A DNA stretch of 52,696 nucleotides from Bacteroidales bacterium (GTDB taxonomy: Bacteria > Bacteroidota > Bacteroidia > Bacteroidales > P3): contig JAFTDW010000011.1 in NCBI GenBank assembly GCA_017454015.1, forward strand, positions 1-52,696, in the 5' to 3' direction. Below the pieces are notes generated by a model. That model saw only the letters and a program-made list of their open reading frames with translations, was not told the DNA's origin and did not search any database. Shown piece by piece: positions 14,694-22,422 of this stretch; the stretch's first letter is position 1; each line of letters opens with the position of its first letter. A program made the position numbers and the translations under genes.

Positions 14694-16325
14694 TTAGTCC
14701 CGAACTACCCGGACGGAGTACCCGACGTGCCGACTGTTGTAGTAGCTCGTGTAGAGGCTGCTGCTGGTGATGTGCACGTAGTACGCGCAGTTGCTATAGT
14801 AGTACGTAGACGACCAATAGTAGCCGCCCGACCCGACATAGAGGACACTCGTGCTGTAGCGGGTGCCGGCAGCAGGCAGGAAAACTGCCCCTGCCGTCTC
14901 CATCGCTGTCCAGTCAGACGTGCTGTAGCTGTTGCCAGTGAAGTTCGCACCACTGGTGTTTATGTTTGTCGGCTGGGTCACCCCGTCGGGATGTGTGTAA
15001 CTGTCGGGAAACAGTATCACTCCGGCCACGCTGTTTACTGTGGCTTTGGCGTAACGGGCGTTTGCCGTGCCATTGACTGTCGACGCGCTACGGGTATTGA
15101 ATACATAGTTCCATTCGCTCTGTGTCAGTGTCCTCCACAGGCCTGCGGCGTTGCCGCCGTTGGAGATGGCGTTGTACACGCCCCAGTCTGCGTTGGCATA
15201 GGTTCCTGTGAGGCTGTAAGTGTAGGTAGAGCCGTCCGTGGGCCCGTACCCGAAACCCCTTGCAATTGTATACGGCTCGCTTTCGGAGTTGCTGGTGTTG
15301 TACGGCATGTACCAGTAGTTGCCGTTGTCCCATCCACTCGTTCCCCACCCGAACAGGTCGCGGTCCACGTTCGTGGCGGTGGAGTTCTGGCCCGTCGTGG
15401 TGCCGAGTACGTCGTACTGGTGGTCGGCGAACTTCCAGTATGGCGTGGCTGCACTGCCAATGTACTGCAGGTTGCCCTTTGAGAACCGCACCGTGTGGCC
15501 GCTTGACACCGTGAACACGCCAGGCAGCGCGCCCTCGGGAACTCCGGCACCGAAGCTCAAGCCGGTCAGCGTGATTGTCGTTATCTTGCCTCGCTGTATG
15601 CTTATGGTCGAGTTGGCCGTCTTGGTGCAAGTGGCCGAGTTCGAGGCTGTCACGGTGATGCTGAAGGTGCTGTAGCTGCCTGCCGGCAGGTACATGTAGA
15701 AGTCGTGTGCCGACGCTATGCTCTGCGCCGTGCCGAGGCTCAACGTGGTGGTGGCGGAGCCGCCAGGGGTCGTGAGGCTTACCGACGTGCCGCTTCCGCT
15801 TATGGTGGCCGCGCCGTTGGTGTTGGCGTTTGTCGTCACGGCTATGGAGCTCACGCTCACGTCGGACGAGGCCGTCAGGCGGAACCGCACCACGCCGCAC
15901 AGGTTATAGAACTTCAGGTTGTCGTTGTCGCTCACCGCGTACAAGGGCAGACCGGCCAACGTGCCGGTGGCGCTGCTCTGTGTGGCGGGCAGGCTCACGG
16001 TGCCGGCTCCCGTGCGGATGGCCGCGGGAGATACCGCCGTGTGGGTGCCCTCGACAAGCTCCGCACCCGACTCAAATGCAAACACGCCGTGACCTGTGCC
16101 GGCACCCTCCGTGAGGCTGTAGACAGCCGCGTTGGAGGAGGCGTCGTAGACGCTTATCTGGTCGCCGGCCTGCCACAGCAGGCTGGTGCCGCTGTTGGTT
16201 ACCTTATTCTGCTCCGTGGCAGGCTCCGCGCTGGCCTTGAAGACCTTGACGCCGGCCTCCTTCGTGCAGGAGACCATAATCATTGTGGCGGCTATTGCCG
16301 CCAATAGAAAGAGATTTTTCTTCAT
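14694..16325 (-). CDS. Fimbrillin-like lipoprotein with variable C-type-lectin-like tail
   Basis: 543 aa. Lipoprotein signal with lipobox MVSC (Cys 20). Residues about 25-255 resemble fimbrillin/Mfa-like beta domains (SLLWQAGDQISVYD, later FYNLCGVVRFRL and YMYLPAGSYSTFSITV). The C-terminal half has FSKGNLQYIG, FGWGTSGWDNG, WRTLTQSEWNYVFNTR and GYYWSST...GYSVRVVRD, the FISUMP/formylglycine-enzyme-like fold. The last 45 residues are dominated by Tyr and Ser from TAC, AGC and AAC codons, as expected of a retroelement-diversified ligand-binding face. Surface display and ligand binding are inferred. A 59-aa ORF and a candidate RNA lie upstream on the same strand. Confidence 0.85.
   Translation of the reverse strand: MKKNLFLLAAIAATMIMVSCTKEAGVKVFKASAEPATEQNKVTNSGTSLLWQAGDQISVYDASSNAAVYSLTEGAGTGHGVFAFESGAELVEGTHTAVSPAAIRTGAGTVSLPATQSSATGTLAGLPLYAVSDNDNLKFYNLCGVVRFRLTASSDVSVSSIAVTTNANTNGAATISGSGTSVSLTTPGGSATTTLSLGTAQSIASAHDFYMYLPAGSYSTFSITVTASNSATCTKTANSTISIQRGKITTITLTGLSFGAGVPEGALPGVFTVSSGHTVRFSKGNLQYIGSAATPYWKFADHQYDVLGTTTGQNSTATNVDRDLFGWGTSGWDNGNYWYMPYNTSNSESEPYTIARGFGYGPTDGSTYTYSLTGTYANADWGVYNAISNGGNAAGLWRTLTQSEWNYVFNTRSASTVNGTANARYAKATVNSVAGVILFPDSYTHPDGVTQPTNINTSGANFTGNSYSTSDWTAMETAGAVFLPAAGTRYSTSVLYVGSGGYYWSSTYYYSNCAYYVHITSSSLYTSYYNSRHVGYSVRVVRD
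14697..14831 (-). other. Candidate DGR variable region (VR)
   Basis: Last 45 codons of the lipoprotein. Within YYWSST to GYSVRV, the positions between fixed residues use NNC/NNT codons (TAC, TAT, AGC, CTC, CAC, TGC, AAC), each one or two changes from AAC at positions that would be adenine in a template. Fixed codons (TGG, TCG, GGG, CGG) lack this pattern. No template repeat or reverse transcriptase is present in the window, so this is a candidate only. Confidence 0.5.
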
Positions 16326-16373
16326 TTTTATGCGTTTTTTGTTTGTTTTTGTGAGTTCTATTTATTTGAGAGC

Positions 16374-16537
16374 GCGTCTCTCCGAGACGCATGGTTTGAC
16401 ACTTTATCTTGTACCCCCAGACTGCACTGTGTTTGTCAGGGGCTATTGAGAGCATGTGCCTCCGGCACATTTTGGATAGAGAGCCATACTCATTGGAATA
16501 ATTGTCCGATTTATTCCGAAAAGCCTCGGAGAGGCTT
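16374..16537. repeat. Cluster of 3-nt-loop palindromes
   Basis: GCGTCTC-tcc-GAGACGC (16374-16390), ATGTGCC-tcc-GGCACAT (16454-16470) and AAGCCTC-gga-GAGGCTT (16521-16537). Each is next to TTGAGAG or its complement. CCCCAGAC/GTCAGGGG (16415-16442) forms a further stem with one mismatch. This occupies the gap between the lipoprotein start and the small ORF; no coding potential seen. Confidence 0.8.
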
Positions 16538-16546
16538 ACTCTCAAT

Positions 16547-16593
16547 AACTGAGGTCATGAGCACCTATGAAATTTAAAACATGGATAGCGAAT
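16547..16593 (+). repeat. R2 modular repeat (A+B)
   Basis: Module A AACTGAGGTCATG at 16547-16559 and a B module ending ACATGGATAGCGAAT at 16593, with one G to A change from the commonest form. Confidence 0.9.
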
Positions 16594-16604
16594 AGCCCTG
16601 ACAA

Positions 16605-16622
16605 GAAAATCATATGATTTTC
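16605..16622. promoter_or_regulatory. Perfect 18-bp palindrome
   Basis: GAAAATCATATGATTTTC. On the minus strand it follows the small ORF by about 80 bp and is preceded by CCCCAGACTGC and followed by TTGTCAGGG, words that also flank the stem at 16415-16442 in the opposite orientation. It may be an operator or a terminator stem; undecided. Confidence 0.45.
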
Positions 16623-16703
16623 GCAGTCTGGGGCGCCTATGGCCACACCACAAGGCGTCCAGGAAGGACGCGCTCTCATATCTGTCGTGACAGGGGTCAG
16701 CCA

Positions 16704-16883
16704 TCAGGTGAAGTCGCCGTTGCCGTAGCTGGTGCCGCTCTCGCCGAGGCTCTCGAAGGCCCCGCTCGAGGCGAAGCCCCGCTCAACATGGTAGCTCTCC
16801 ACGCTGGCCTCGGGCCGCGTGTACTCTCGCTTGCCTGTCATTGGCAAATTGGCCATTGACACTGTGTTTTGACTTTTGTTCAT
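16704..16883 (-). CDS. 59-aa small ORF upstream of the lipoprotein
   Basis: Starts MNKSQNTVSMANLPMTGKRE and ends GTSYGNGDFT. There is no signal peptide or membrane segment. The pattern (basic N-terminus, PEASVESYHVERGFASSG, then a Gly/Ser-rich acidic tail ending in Asp-Phe) matches small unnamed proteins often found in Bacteroidales next to fimbrillin-like and FISUMP lipoprotein genes. Function unknown; a translated leader or a co-expressed peptide are both possible. It lies between the candidate RNA and the lipoprotein on the same strand. Frame, start context and family resemblance support it, but it is too short for certainty. Confidence 0.6.
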   Translation of the reverse strand: MNKSQNTVSMANLPMTGKREYTRPEASVESYHVERGFASSGAFESLGESGTSYGNGDFT

Positions 16884-16942
16884 AATTGCTGCTTAATTTA
16901 TTAATAAAATCAATTTATAATAGTTCTTCCCTCAAAAAACGA

Positions 16943-16983
16943 CAATAAAAAAGCGCGGGTCTAAGTCTTTTTGCTTATCCCGC
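16943..16983 (-). terminator. Intrinsic terminator of the candidate RNA
   Basis: On the minus strand GCGGG pairs with CCCGC across a 19-nt loop and is followed by GCTTTTTTATTG. It may end the RNA or act as an attenuator before the small ORF. Confidence 0.65.
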
Positions 16984-17222
16984 TTGTTCAGGCTCTCGCA
17001 TTGCCCATTAGAACAGAATAAGCAATGCCGAAGCCCACGCGTTATGATATACATTGATTACGTATACCACACCATGGACGCGAACATTGCGTTATTGCGG
17101 TTCTAATGTTTTGAATTTGCGGGATTCGAACAAGCCGCAGATAAACGCTGTTACACGTCTTTACAATATGTCCTGTCGCCCCGCCCGCTTACCCATTTGA
17201 TGGCCTCGGCAAGCGGAAAACG
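16949..17222 (-). ncRNA. Candidate structured RNA or long leader, about 270 nt
   Basis: Bounded by a -7 box (17229-17236) and a terminator hairpin. On the minus strand it contains GCATTGC/GCAATGC with outer GGCT/AGCC pairing (a stem with an internal loop) and TGCGG/CCGCA. There is no ORF of note. It could be a free small RNA or the 5' leader of the small ORF and lipoprotein operon with an attenuator. No known family was recognised by eye. Confidence 0.5.
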
Positions 17223-17228
17223 ACGCTG

Positions 17229-17236
17229 CAAAGTTA
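17229..17236 (-). promoter_or_regulatory. -7 promoter box (TAACTTTG)
   Basis: Reads TAACTTTG on the minus strand in an A/T-rich stretch, pointing into the candidate RNA, small ORF and lipoprotein. No clear -33 TTTG. Confidence 0.6.
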
Positions 17237-17389
17237 CGACTTTTTCACGATATAGCAGAAAAAAAAGCAAAAAACAAAAAAATATTCATAAAAATTTGCA
17301 TTTATTAAAATTATTTCGTAATTTAGCCATAGGAAAACCGCATCCTAAGAATCGCGGAAATGTCAAACAACCCTTTGAATTACAGAGAT

Positions 17390-18076
17390 ATGGAAAACAA
17401 GAAAACAAACTCAGCCAACCTCGAAAAACGCAAAGGACTGTTCCTTGAAATAGGCATTGTGACAGCTTTGGCGTTGGCCCTCGTAGCTTTTAACATCAAA
17501 CAGTACGAGAAAGAGGCAAAAAAAGTAGTGCAACGCGACTTCCACGACGAGTTGCCCGACATCATCATCACCCAACCCGAACAGGAGTTGCCCGAGCCCG
17601 AACCCGAGACTCAAGACATCACGACCGAGTTTGAGGTGCGCGACAACAACGACGAGCTCGACAATGAGTTCAAAGGCGTCGACGCCGGCGACGACGCCAA
17701 CAAGGAGGCCCAAGCCTACACTCCCGTGGAGGTAAAGGAGGAGCCGGAGGTCGCGGACGAAGATTTCTTCATCGTCGTTGAAGAGCTTCCCGAATTCACT
17801 GGCGGCGACGCGGCTCTCTACAAATACCTCGCCGAGAACCTCAACTACCCGAGGGTCGCCGTTGAGAACGGCGTCACCGGCAAGGTGTACATCCGCTTCA
17901 TTGTCGAGAAGGACGGCTCCATCACGCAAGCCACCATACTCCACGACATCGGTGGCGGCTGCGGCACCGAGGCATTGCGCGTGGTCAAGGGCATGCCTAA
18001 GTGGAAACCCGGCAAGCAATGCAAGAAACCGGTCCGCACACAATTCACGCTCCCTGTGTCGTTCGAACTGAGATAG
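17390..18076 (+). CDS. TonB family energy transducer, copy 1
   Basis: 228 aa from ATG at 17390, chosen because it gives the same N-terminus as the paralogue at 21577. Cytoplasmic LEKRKGLF, one membrane helix (about 17-35), an acidic Glu/Pro-rich periplasmic linker, then a TonB C-terminal domain with GGDAALYKYL, YPRVAVENGVTGKVYIRFIV and MPKWKPGKQ (the usual signature). It couples the ExbB/ExbD motor to outer-membrane receptors. Preceded by GTAATTTAGC, a -7-like box shared with the second copy, and followed by a terminator. Confidence 0.93.
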   Translation: MENKKTNSANLEKRKGLFLEIGIVTALALALVAFNIKQYEKEAKKVVQRDFHDELPDIIITQPEQELPEPEPETQDITTEFEVRDNNDELDNEFKGVDAGDDANKEAQAYTPVEVKEEPEVADEDFFIVVEELPEFTGGDAALYKYLAENLNYPRVAVENGVTGKVYIRFIVEKDGSITQATILHDIGGGCGTEALRVVKGMPKWKPGKQCKKPVRTQFTLPVSFELR

Positions 18077-18095
18077 CACCTGAAGCAAACACACG

Positions 18096-18128
18096 GAAAG
18101 CCTCCGGCATATTGAGCCGGAGACTTTC
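18096..18128 (+). terminator. Terminator after the first tonB
   Basis: GAAAG and CTCCGGC arms pair with GCCGGAG and CTTTC with one mismatch, small loop. The T-run is weak. Confidence 0.6.
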
Positions 18129-18155
18129 TGGTATTCATAAGACAACCTCTATAAA

Positions 18156-18249
18156 TAGCCTCGGAGAGGCTAAACGCACGAAGTGCTAATAACACCATAC
18201 GCAGTGTGGTGCAGCATGATAAGAGAGTAAATGCATCTCGGAGAGATGC
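18156..18249. repeat. Array of four 3-nt-loop hairpins
   Basis: TAGCCTC-gga-GAGGCTA (18156-18172), GCAC-gaa-GTGC (18176-18186), CACCATAC-gca-GTGTGGTG (with one T-G pair, about 18193-18211) and GCATCTC-gga-GAGATGC (18233-18249). Different stems with the same plan, in a 94-bp stretch before a secreted-protein gene. Confidence 0.75.
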
Positions 18250-18306
18250 GACAATAAAGAATTAATAGAACCTACCATAAGTAATATCCAACAAAACCAT
18301 CCAATA

Positions 18307-19764
18307 ATGAAAACCATTTTTCGCAAAACAGCACTGTGGGCCATAGTCTTGGGCCTGCTGTTGATTTCCGTCAATGCCTTTTGCCAGGAAAAGTTCACTT
18401 CCATTGCAATGTCGGCGGCTGTCAACAAAACCATTGTCCGCAACTGTGGCGACACTGGCTTTGTGAGCTATCTGGAGACCGCAAACGAACACCTTTTTAT
18501 ACTCTCGGACCACAATATGAATGTTGTACACAGTCTGGCAATGCCTATTGAGTACACCATCAACGACTTTGAGATATACAGAGACATTGTGTTCTTTTGC
18601 GGAAGCAACAAACTGGTGGTAAACAATAATTTAGGGCTCTTCGGCTATTTCAATCTCAATGATATGTGCAACAGCACATCTTATGTATACACAAACTGCT
18701 ATTATTATACTAACATGGTTCTTGACCAATATGCCCGTTTCTTTTCCGAGCTGGAAATATTCGACAAGACCATTCCCCAGCCACGCACCAACGACACTGT
18801 CTATGTGGCATTGGTCGGCAAAGACAATGAAGAGCATCCTTTCATTATGGAAGCCATTGGGCCTTACGGCAGTAATACGAATTGGAGATATGCTATTGGA
18901 TATAACTCGAATATAAACACGCATGAGACATTCGACCATGTTGTGGTGACAGACAGCTTTGTGGTAACCGGCGGCACCGTGTACAAAGACTATAACAGGG
19001 GCATGAGCTTCAGGATTTGCAACAAGGCCGGCTCGCCCGACATGTTCTACAACACCAACATCCACAACACTTTTTACAGGTACTACTCAAATGCGACTCC
19101 GCCACCAGTGGATAATTATACCTTTTATCCACTCAGTAAATATGCAATGACCGCCATGAATGACAACCGCATAGCGACCATGTCGCTATACAAAAAGAAC
19201 TCCTCGGGATACCAGCCTCAAACCTACTATGGCGTTCTGGTGAATGTCTACGACATGTCGGCTACACATTTGTCATCAAATGTTCCATGCCTGTATTCGA
19301 TGTATGAGAACAGGAATTACCTTCCGCCCCAGTCTCGGATATATGAACTCATGTATGACCCCGACTCCAATGTGCTATTGGGACTCCATACCGTCAACAC
19401 CACCTCTTTCGGTACAGAGAACAGATGTGCTGTAATCCCTTATTGGAGAACGCTGCCGTTCAACACCAAGTACTATACAGCACTTGGCATAGAGTTCACC
19501 TCTATAACCTCGACAGGCAGCATCTATTCATGCCTGATGTCCGGATACCTCAATGGCATTACAGCAACCGTAGCGAACCACTACAGACTCCCTATTGGCA
19601 GCAATGTGCAATGCAGTACAAGCGGCAGTATTAAATACTCTTCTCCAGAGGTTCTAACATCCAAAGAAGAAATTGAGCCGTTGACCATTTTCAGGGATGT
19701 ATTCTCTTTCGGCCCAATGTATCTGAATTGCACAAGCAAAACGGCTGATGCGCTTTGTCCCTGA
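18307..19764 (+). CDS. Secreted protein of unknown function
   Basis: 485 aa with a signal peptide (KTALWAIVLGLLLISVNAF then CQ, about residues 7-26). The mature part is rich in Tyr, Asn and Thr and probably beta-structured, with repeats of about 60-100 residues suggestive of a propeller (YELMYDPDSNVLLGLH). I recognise no domain and, unlike its downstream neighbour, no T9SS sorting domain; the sequence stops at TADALCP, 13 bp before a MITE. A lost C-terminus is possible but not shown. It lies between two tonB paralogues. Confidence 0.75.
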   Translation: MKTIFRKTALWAIVLGLLLISVNAFCQEKFTSIAMSAAVNKTIVRNCGDTGFVSYLETANEHLFILSDHNMNVVHSLAMPIEYTINDFEIYRDIVFFCGSNKLVVNNNLGLFGYFNLNDMCNSTSYVYTNCYYYTNMVLDQYARFFSELEIFDKTIPQPRTNDTVYVALVGKDNEEHPFIMEAIGPYGSNTNWRYAIGYNSNINTHETFDHVVVTDSFVVTGGTVYKDYNRGMSFRICNKAGSPDMFYNTNIHNTFYRYYSNATPPPVDNYTFYPLSKYAMTAMNDNRIATMSLYKKNSSGYQPQTYYGVLVNVYDMSATHLSSNVPCLYSMYENRNYLPPQSRIYELMYDPDSNVLLGLHTVNTTSFGTENRCAVIPYWRTLPFNTKYYTALGIEFTSITSTGSIYSCLMSGYLNGITATVANHYRLPIGSNVQCSTSGSIKYSSPEVLTSKEEIEPLTIFRDVFSFGPMYLNCTSKTADALCP

Positions 19765-19777
19765 CATTACCACTAAG

Positions 19778-19937
19778 AAACTGTTTTGATTTCATCCAAA
19801 AATTTTCTTATGCCATATAATCGGTGCTTTTTCCACCGCCCATCGGTTACAATGGCACCCCATTGCGCCCTCAGTGCCGCAGAAAAATCCCTCGATTATA
19901 TGTCCAATTATTCTTATCAATAAAATCAAAACAGTTT
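19778..19937. mobile_element. 160-bp MITE with terminal inverted repeats
   Basis: Perfect 15-bp ends AAACTGTTTTGATTT and AAATCAAAACAGTTT, flanked by CTAAG on both sides (19773-19777 and 19938-19942), a likely 5-bp target duplication. The inner arms stay imperfectly complementary (CATATAATCG against CGATTATATG). No ORF. It is a non-autonomous remnant whose parent transposase is not in the window. Confidence 0.88.
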
Positions 19938-19985
19938 CTAAGCATTATTGACATAACTGTTCCATAACCCTGTTATTACAATGCC

Positions 19986-21383
19986 ATGAAAACAACGTTA
20001 TTAACCGCAGTCTTGCTCATGTCCGTCTTTGCTCCTGCCTTTTCGCAGGTCGACACTCTCCAGTGGCGGCAGCGCGAACCCACCTTTTACTACTGGGACG
20101 ACCACTATGCAGACGTTTGCGGAAACACTGTTGCAAGCCCCGTCAATGCATTCATACAGAGGATTTACGCCCGACACTGCTATGTCGATACGACTCTGAA
20201 AGTCATTGGCGTGGCAGCACCTGTTACAACAACCAGGTTCCGACCCGGTTTCCGTGGGGTAGACGACACAGTGTGGTCTCACCGGTTCCCCGAGTATTTC
20301 CTGCTATATGAGGCAACCGACACCAGTTTCGACTCCATTACAGAGGCTCGCTACGACACCAACAGGCCACGCTATCGCATGTTTTTCCCTAATGTCACTT
20401 CTAATTCTTATTTAGAAGAAGTAAATGGTGAATTACCCTTGGAACAAGCACCATTTGTCTATGAAGCCTATTTCGACAAACCCTATCTGGTCAGAGACTC
20501 CTTTTATGTAGGACGCACCTCAAACAACAACGGCTACATTTACAATGAGGCGACCCGGCGGTACGAAGCAATACCTTACTATATCACTGTATATTACAAC
20601 GTCCAAAACGGCCCTTCTTGCCTGCCGGACTCCAACTTGATTAAATTAAGGTACACAAACCCTTATGACAGGACCGACACTTTCGACGATTACCAAAGGG
20701 GGATGAGGATGAGATGGTTGTATGAAAGGGGCTGGATATATGCGTATGAACCGAGTACTCCCGGTAATAATAATTATTCCCCCATTTTCCCCATTTTCGA
20801 CACCACGGGTCTCGACATACACGGATACCGCTGGTACGGCGAGTGCGACACGGTGCGCGGGCTCAGGCTTCTGCGCATTGAGGACGGCAAGGCCTACATC
20901 TCGTGGGCTGCCGACACCTTGGCGCGCTGGTGGGAAATCTCCTACGGCCCCGTGGGCACCTCCCCTGAAAACGGCACAAGGGACAGTACCCAAACCACCA
21001 TGGTCTGCCTCGAAAACCTGCAGGTCGGCACCGAATACGTGGTTTATGTGCGCGGACGCTGCAAGGACGACACCCGCAGCCCCTGGTCAAGCTTCATTAC
21101 ATTCTACATGTCCGACAACGAAACCATCACCCTGCCCGAACAGACCGTGGTGGACCGCAACACTCACGTCATGCCTAACCCCACTGGCGGATTGGCAACC
21201 ATCTTCTCCAGCTTCCGCATCTCCACCATTGAGGTCTACACCTCGACGGGCTCACTCGTGAAAACCATGCAGGTACACTCCAACGGCGCTGAGTTCAACG
21301 CCTCCAACCTCCCTGCCGGCACCTACATCCTGCGCATCCGCACCTCCCACGGCGACACCGCCAAAAGACTCGTGAAACAATAG
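19986..21383 (+). CDS. Secreted protein with fibronectin-III-like and T9SS type A domains
   Basis: 465 aa. Signal peptide at residues 1-20 (LLTAVLLMSVFAPAFSQ). A long unrecognised N-terminal region is followed by a fibronectin-III-like domain (about 280-375: ISWAADTLARWWEISYGP, LENLQVGTEYVVYVRGRC) and a C-terminal T9SS type A sorting domain (about 385-465: MPNPTGGLATI, GSLVKTMQV, LPAGTYILRIRT, KRLVKQ). It should be exported by type IX secretion to the cell surface or medium. Followed at once by a strong terminator. Enzymatic function is not evident. Confidence 0.88.
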   Translation: MKTTLLTAVLLMSVFAPAFSQVDTLQWRQREPTFYYWDDHYADVCGNTVASPVNAFIQRIYARHCYVDTTLKVIGVAAPVTTTRFRPGFRGVDDTVWSHRFPEYFLLYEATDTSFDSITEARYDTNRPRYRMFFPNVTSNSYLEEVNGELPLEQAPFVYEAYFDKPYLVRDSFYVGRTSNNNGYIYNEATRRYEAIPYYITVYYNVQNGPSCLPDSNLIKLRYTNPYDRTDTFDDYQRGMRMRWLYERGWIYAYEPSTPGNNNYSPIFPIFDTTGLDIHGYRWYGECDTVRGLRLLRIEDGKAYISWAADTLARWWEISYGPVGTSPENGTRDSTQTTMVCLENLQVGTEYVVYVRGRCKDDTRSPWSSFITFYMSDNETITLPEQTVVDRNTHVMPNPTGGLATIFSSFRISTIEVYTSTGSLVKTMQVHSNGAEFNASNLPAGTYILRIRTSHGDTAKRLVKQ

Positions 21384-21408
21384 TGCAGCGACGACAACAG
21401 GTACATTT

Positions 21409-21449
21409 CCCAGCCTCCGGCCCACAAAGGGCCGGAGGCTGGGCTTTTT
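21409..21449 (+). terminator. Strong intrinsic terminator
   Basis: Perfect 15-bp stem CCCAGCCTCCGGCCC/GGGCCGGAGGCTGGG, 5-nt loop, then CTTTTT. Confidence 0.93.
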
Positions 21450-21576
21450 AGATGCAGCGTCAATAAAAAATCACACGAAAGGGCGAATAATTCAAAAAAA
21501 AGTCGTAATTTAGCATTTGGAAAAACGCAGTGTGGAACATGCGGACACATCCAGCAACCTATTGAACAACAAATAT

Positions 21577-22263
21577 ATGGACAGCAAGAAATCACCCTCC
21601 GCCGACCTCGAAAAACGCAAAGGACTCTTCCTTGAGATAGGTCTTGTGGCTGCTTTGGCCATCGCTCTCGTAGCTTTCAACATCAAACAATACGAAAAAG
21701 AGGTAAAAGAAATCACCCAACGCACCGTTGTCGATGAGTTGGAAGATGTGATGATAACCGAGGAGAAACAGGATATTCCCGAACCGGAACCCGAGCCGCA
21801 GGAAGTCACCACCGAAATCAAGGTGGTTGACAACGACCAAGAGCTTGAGAATGAGTTAGGTCCCATCGATGCTGGCGACGACGCCAACAAGGAAGCCCAG
21901 GCCTACACCCCTGTGCAGGTTGAGGAAGAGGTGGAGGTTGTCGAAGAGGAGATTTTCACTATCGTCGAGGAGAACCCCGAATTTCCCGGCGGTGAGACCG
22001 CTCTCTACAAATACCTTAGCGATAACCTCAACTATCCCAAAGTGGCCATAGAAAACAACATCACGGGCAAAGTATATATCCGCTTCGTGGTGGAGAAAGA
22101 CGGTTCCATATCCAAGGCCACCATCCGCCGCGACATCGGTGGTGGCTGCGGCGCCGAGGCTCTGCGTGTTGTCAACAACATGCCCAAATGGAAACCCGGC
22201 AAGCAGCGTGGCAAGCCGGTCCGTACAGACTTCACACTCCCCGTGTCGTTTGAACTTCGGTAA
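21577..22263 (+). CDS. TonB family energy transducer, copy 2
   Basis: 228 aa, the same length as the copy at 17390 and similar throughout: LEKRKGLFLEIG, one membrane helix, acidic linker, TonB C-terminal domain (GGETALYKYL, NITGKVYIRFVV, MPKWKPGKQ). The start at 21577 leaves a leader of about 70 bp after the shared GTAATTTAGC box; a TTG at 21517 is rejected. Differences gather in the linker. This looks like a segmental duplication with the first copy. Confidence 0.93.
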   Translation: MDSKKSPSADLEKRKGLFLEIGLVAALAIALVAFNIKQYEKEVKEITQRTVVDELEDVMITEEKQDIPEPEPEPQEVTTEIKVVDNDQELENELGPIDAGDDANKEAQAYTPVQVEEEVEVVEEEIFTIVEENPEFPGGETALYKYLSDNLNYPKVAIENNITGKVYIRFVVEKDGSISKATIRRDIGGGCGAEALRVVNNMPKWKPGKQRGKPVRTDFTLPVSFELR

Positions 22264-22297
22264 TAGCGCATATACAACAGTATAATGACAATACAAC

Positions 22298-22330
22298 AAA
22301 GCCTCTGAGCCTCGAAAAGCCAGAGGCTTT
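22298..22330 (+). terminator. Terminator after the second tonB
   Basis: Perfect 10-bp stem AAAGCCTCTG/CAGAGGCTTT around a 13-nt loop. Confidence 0.75.
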
Positions 22331-22342
22331 GGTTTCAAGTGG

Positions 22343-22410
22343 AACGTTTTCGTTCAGCAAGAGCAGTGGAAGCTTGCTTACACTGCCGCAGCCAGAAAAC
22401 GACTCATGAA
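22343..22410 (+). repeat. R1 repeat, pseudoknot-core version
   Basis: Starts AACGTTTTCG and ends GAAAACGACTCATGAA. The core is AGCAAG (22356-22361), GCAGTG (22363-22368), CTTGCT (22373-22378), CACTGC (22381-22386): the first pairs with the third and the second with the fourth, an interleaved H-type layout. It reaches to the base before the first ATG of the ABC-F gene. Confidence 0.88.
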
Positions 22411-22422
22411 ATGGAACCGCAG

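Noticed and set aside
14697-14831. Calling a confirmed diversity-generating retroelement
   Set aside because: No reverse transcriptase, accessory protein or template repeat is visible; FISUMP-type domains also occur without them.
17119-17140. tRNA-like word GGGATTCGAAC
   Set aside because: On either strand there is no acceptor stem, anticodon arm or D-arm at the required spacing.
19740-19780. MITE truncating the 485-aa secreted protein
   Set aside because: The stop codon at 19762-19764 precedes the element by 13 bp, so the insertion itself does not end the frame.
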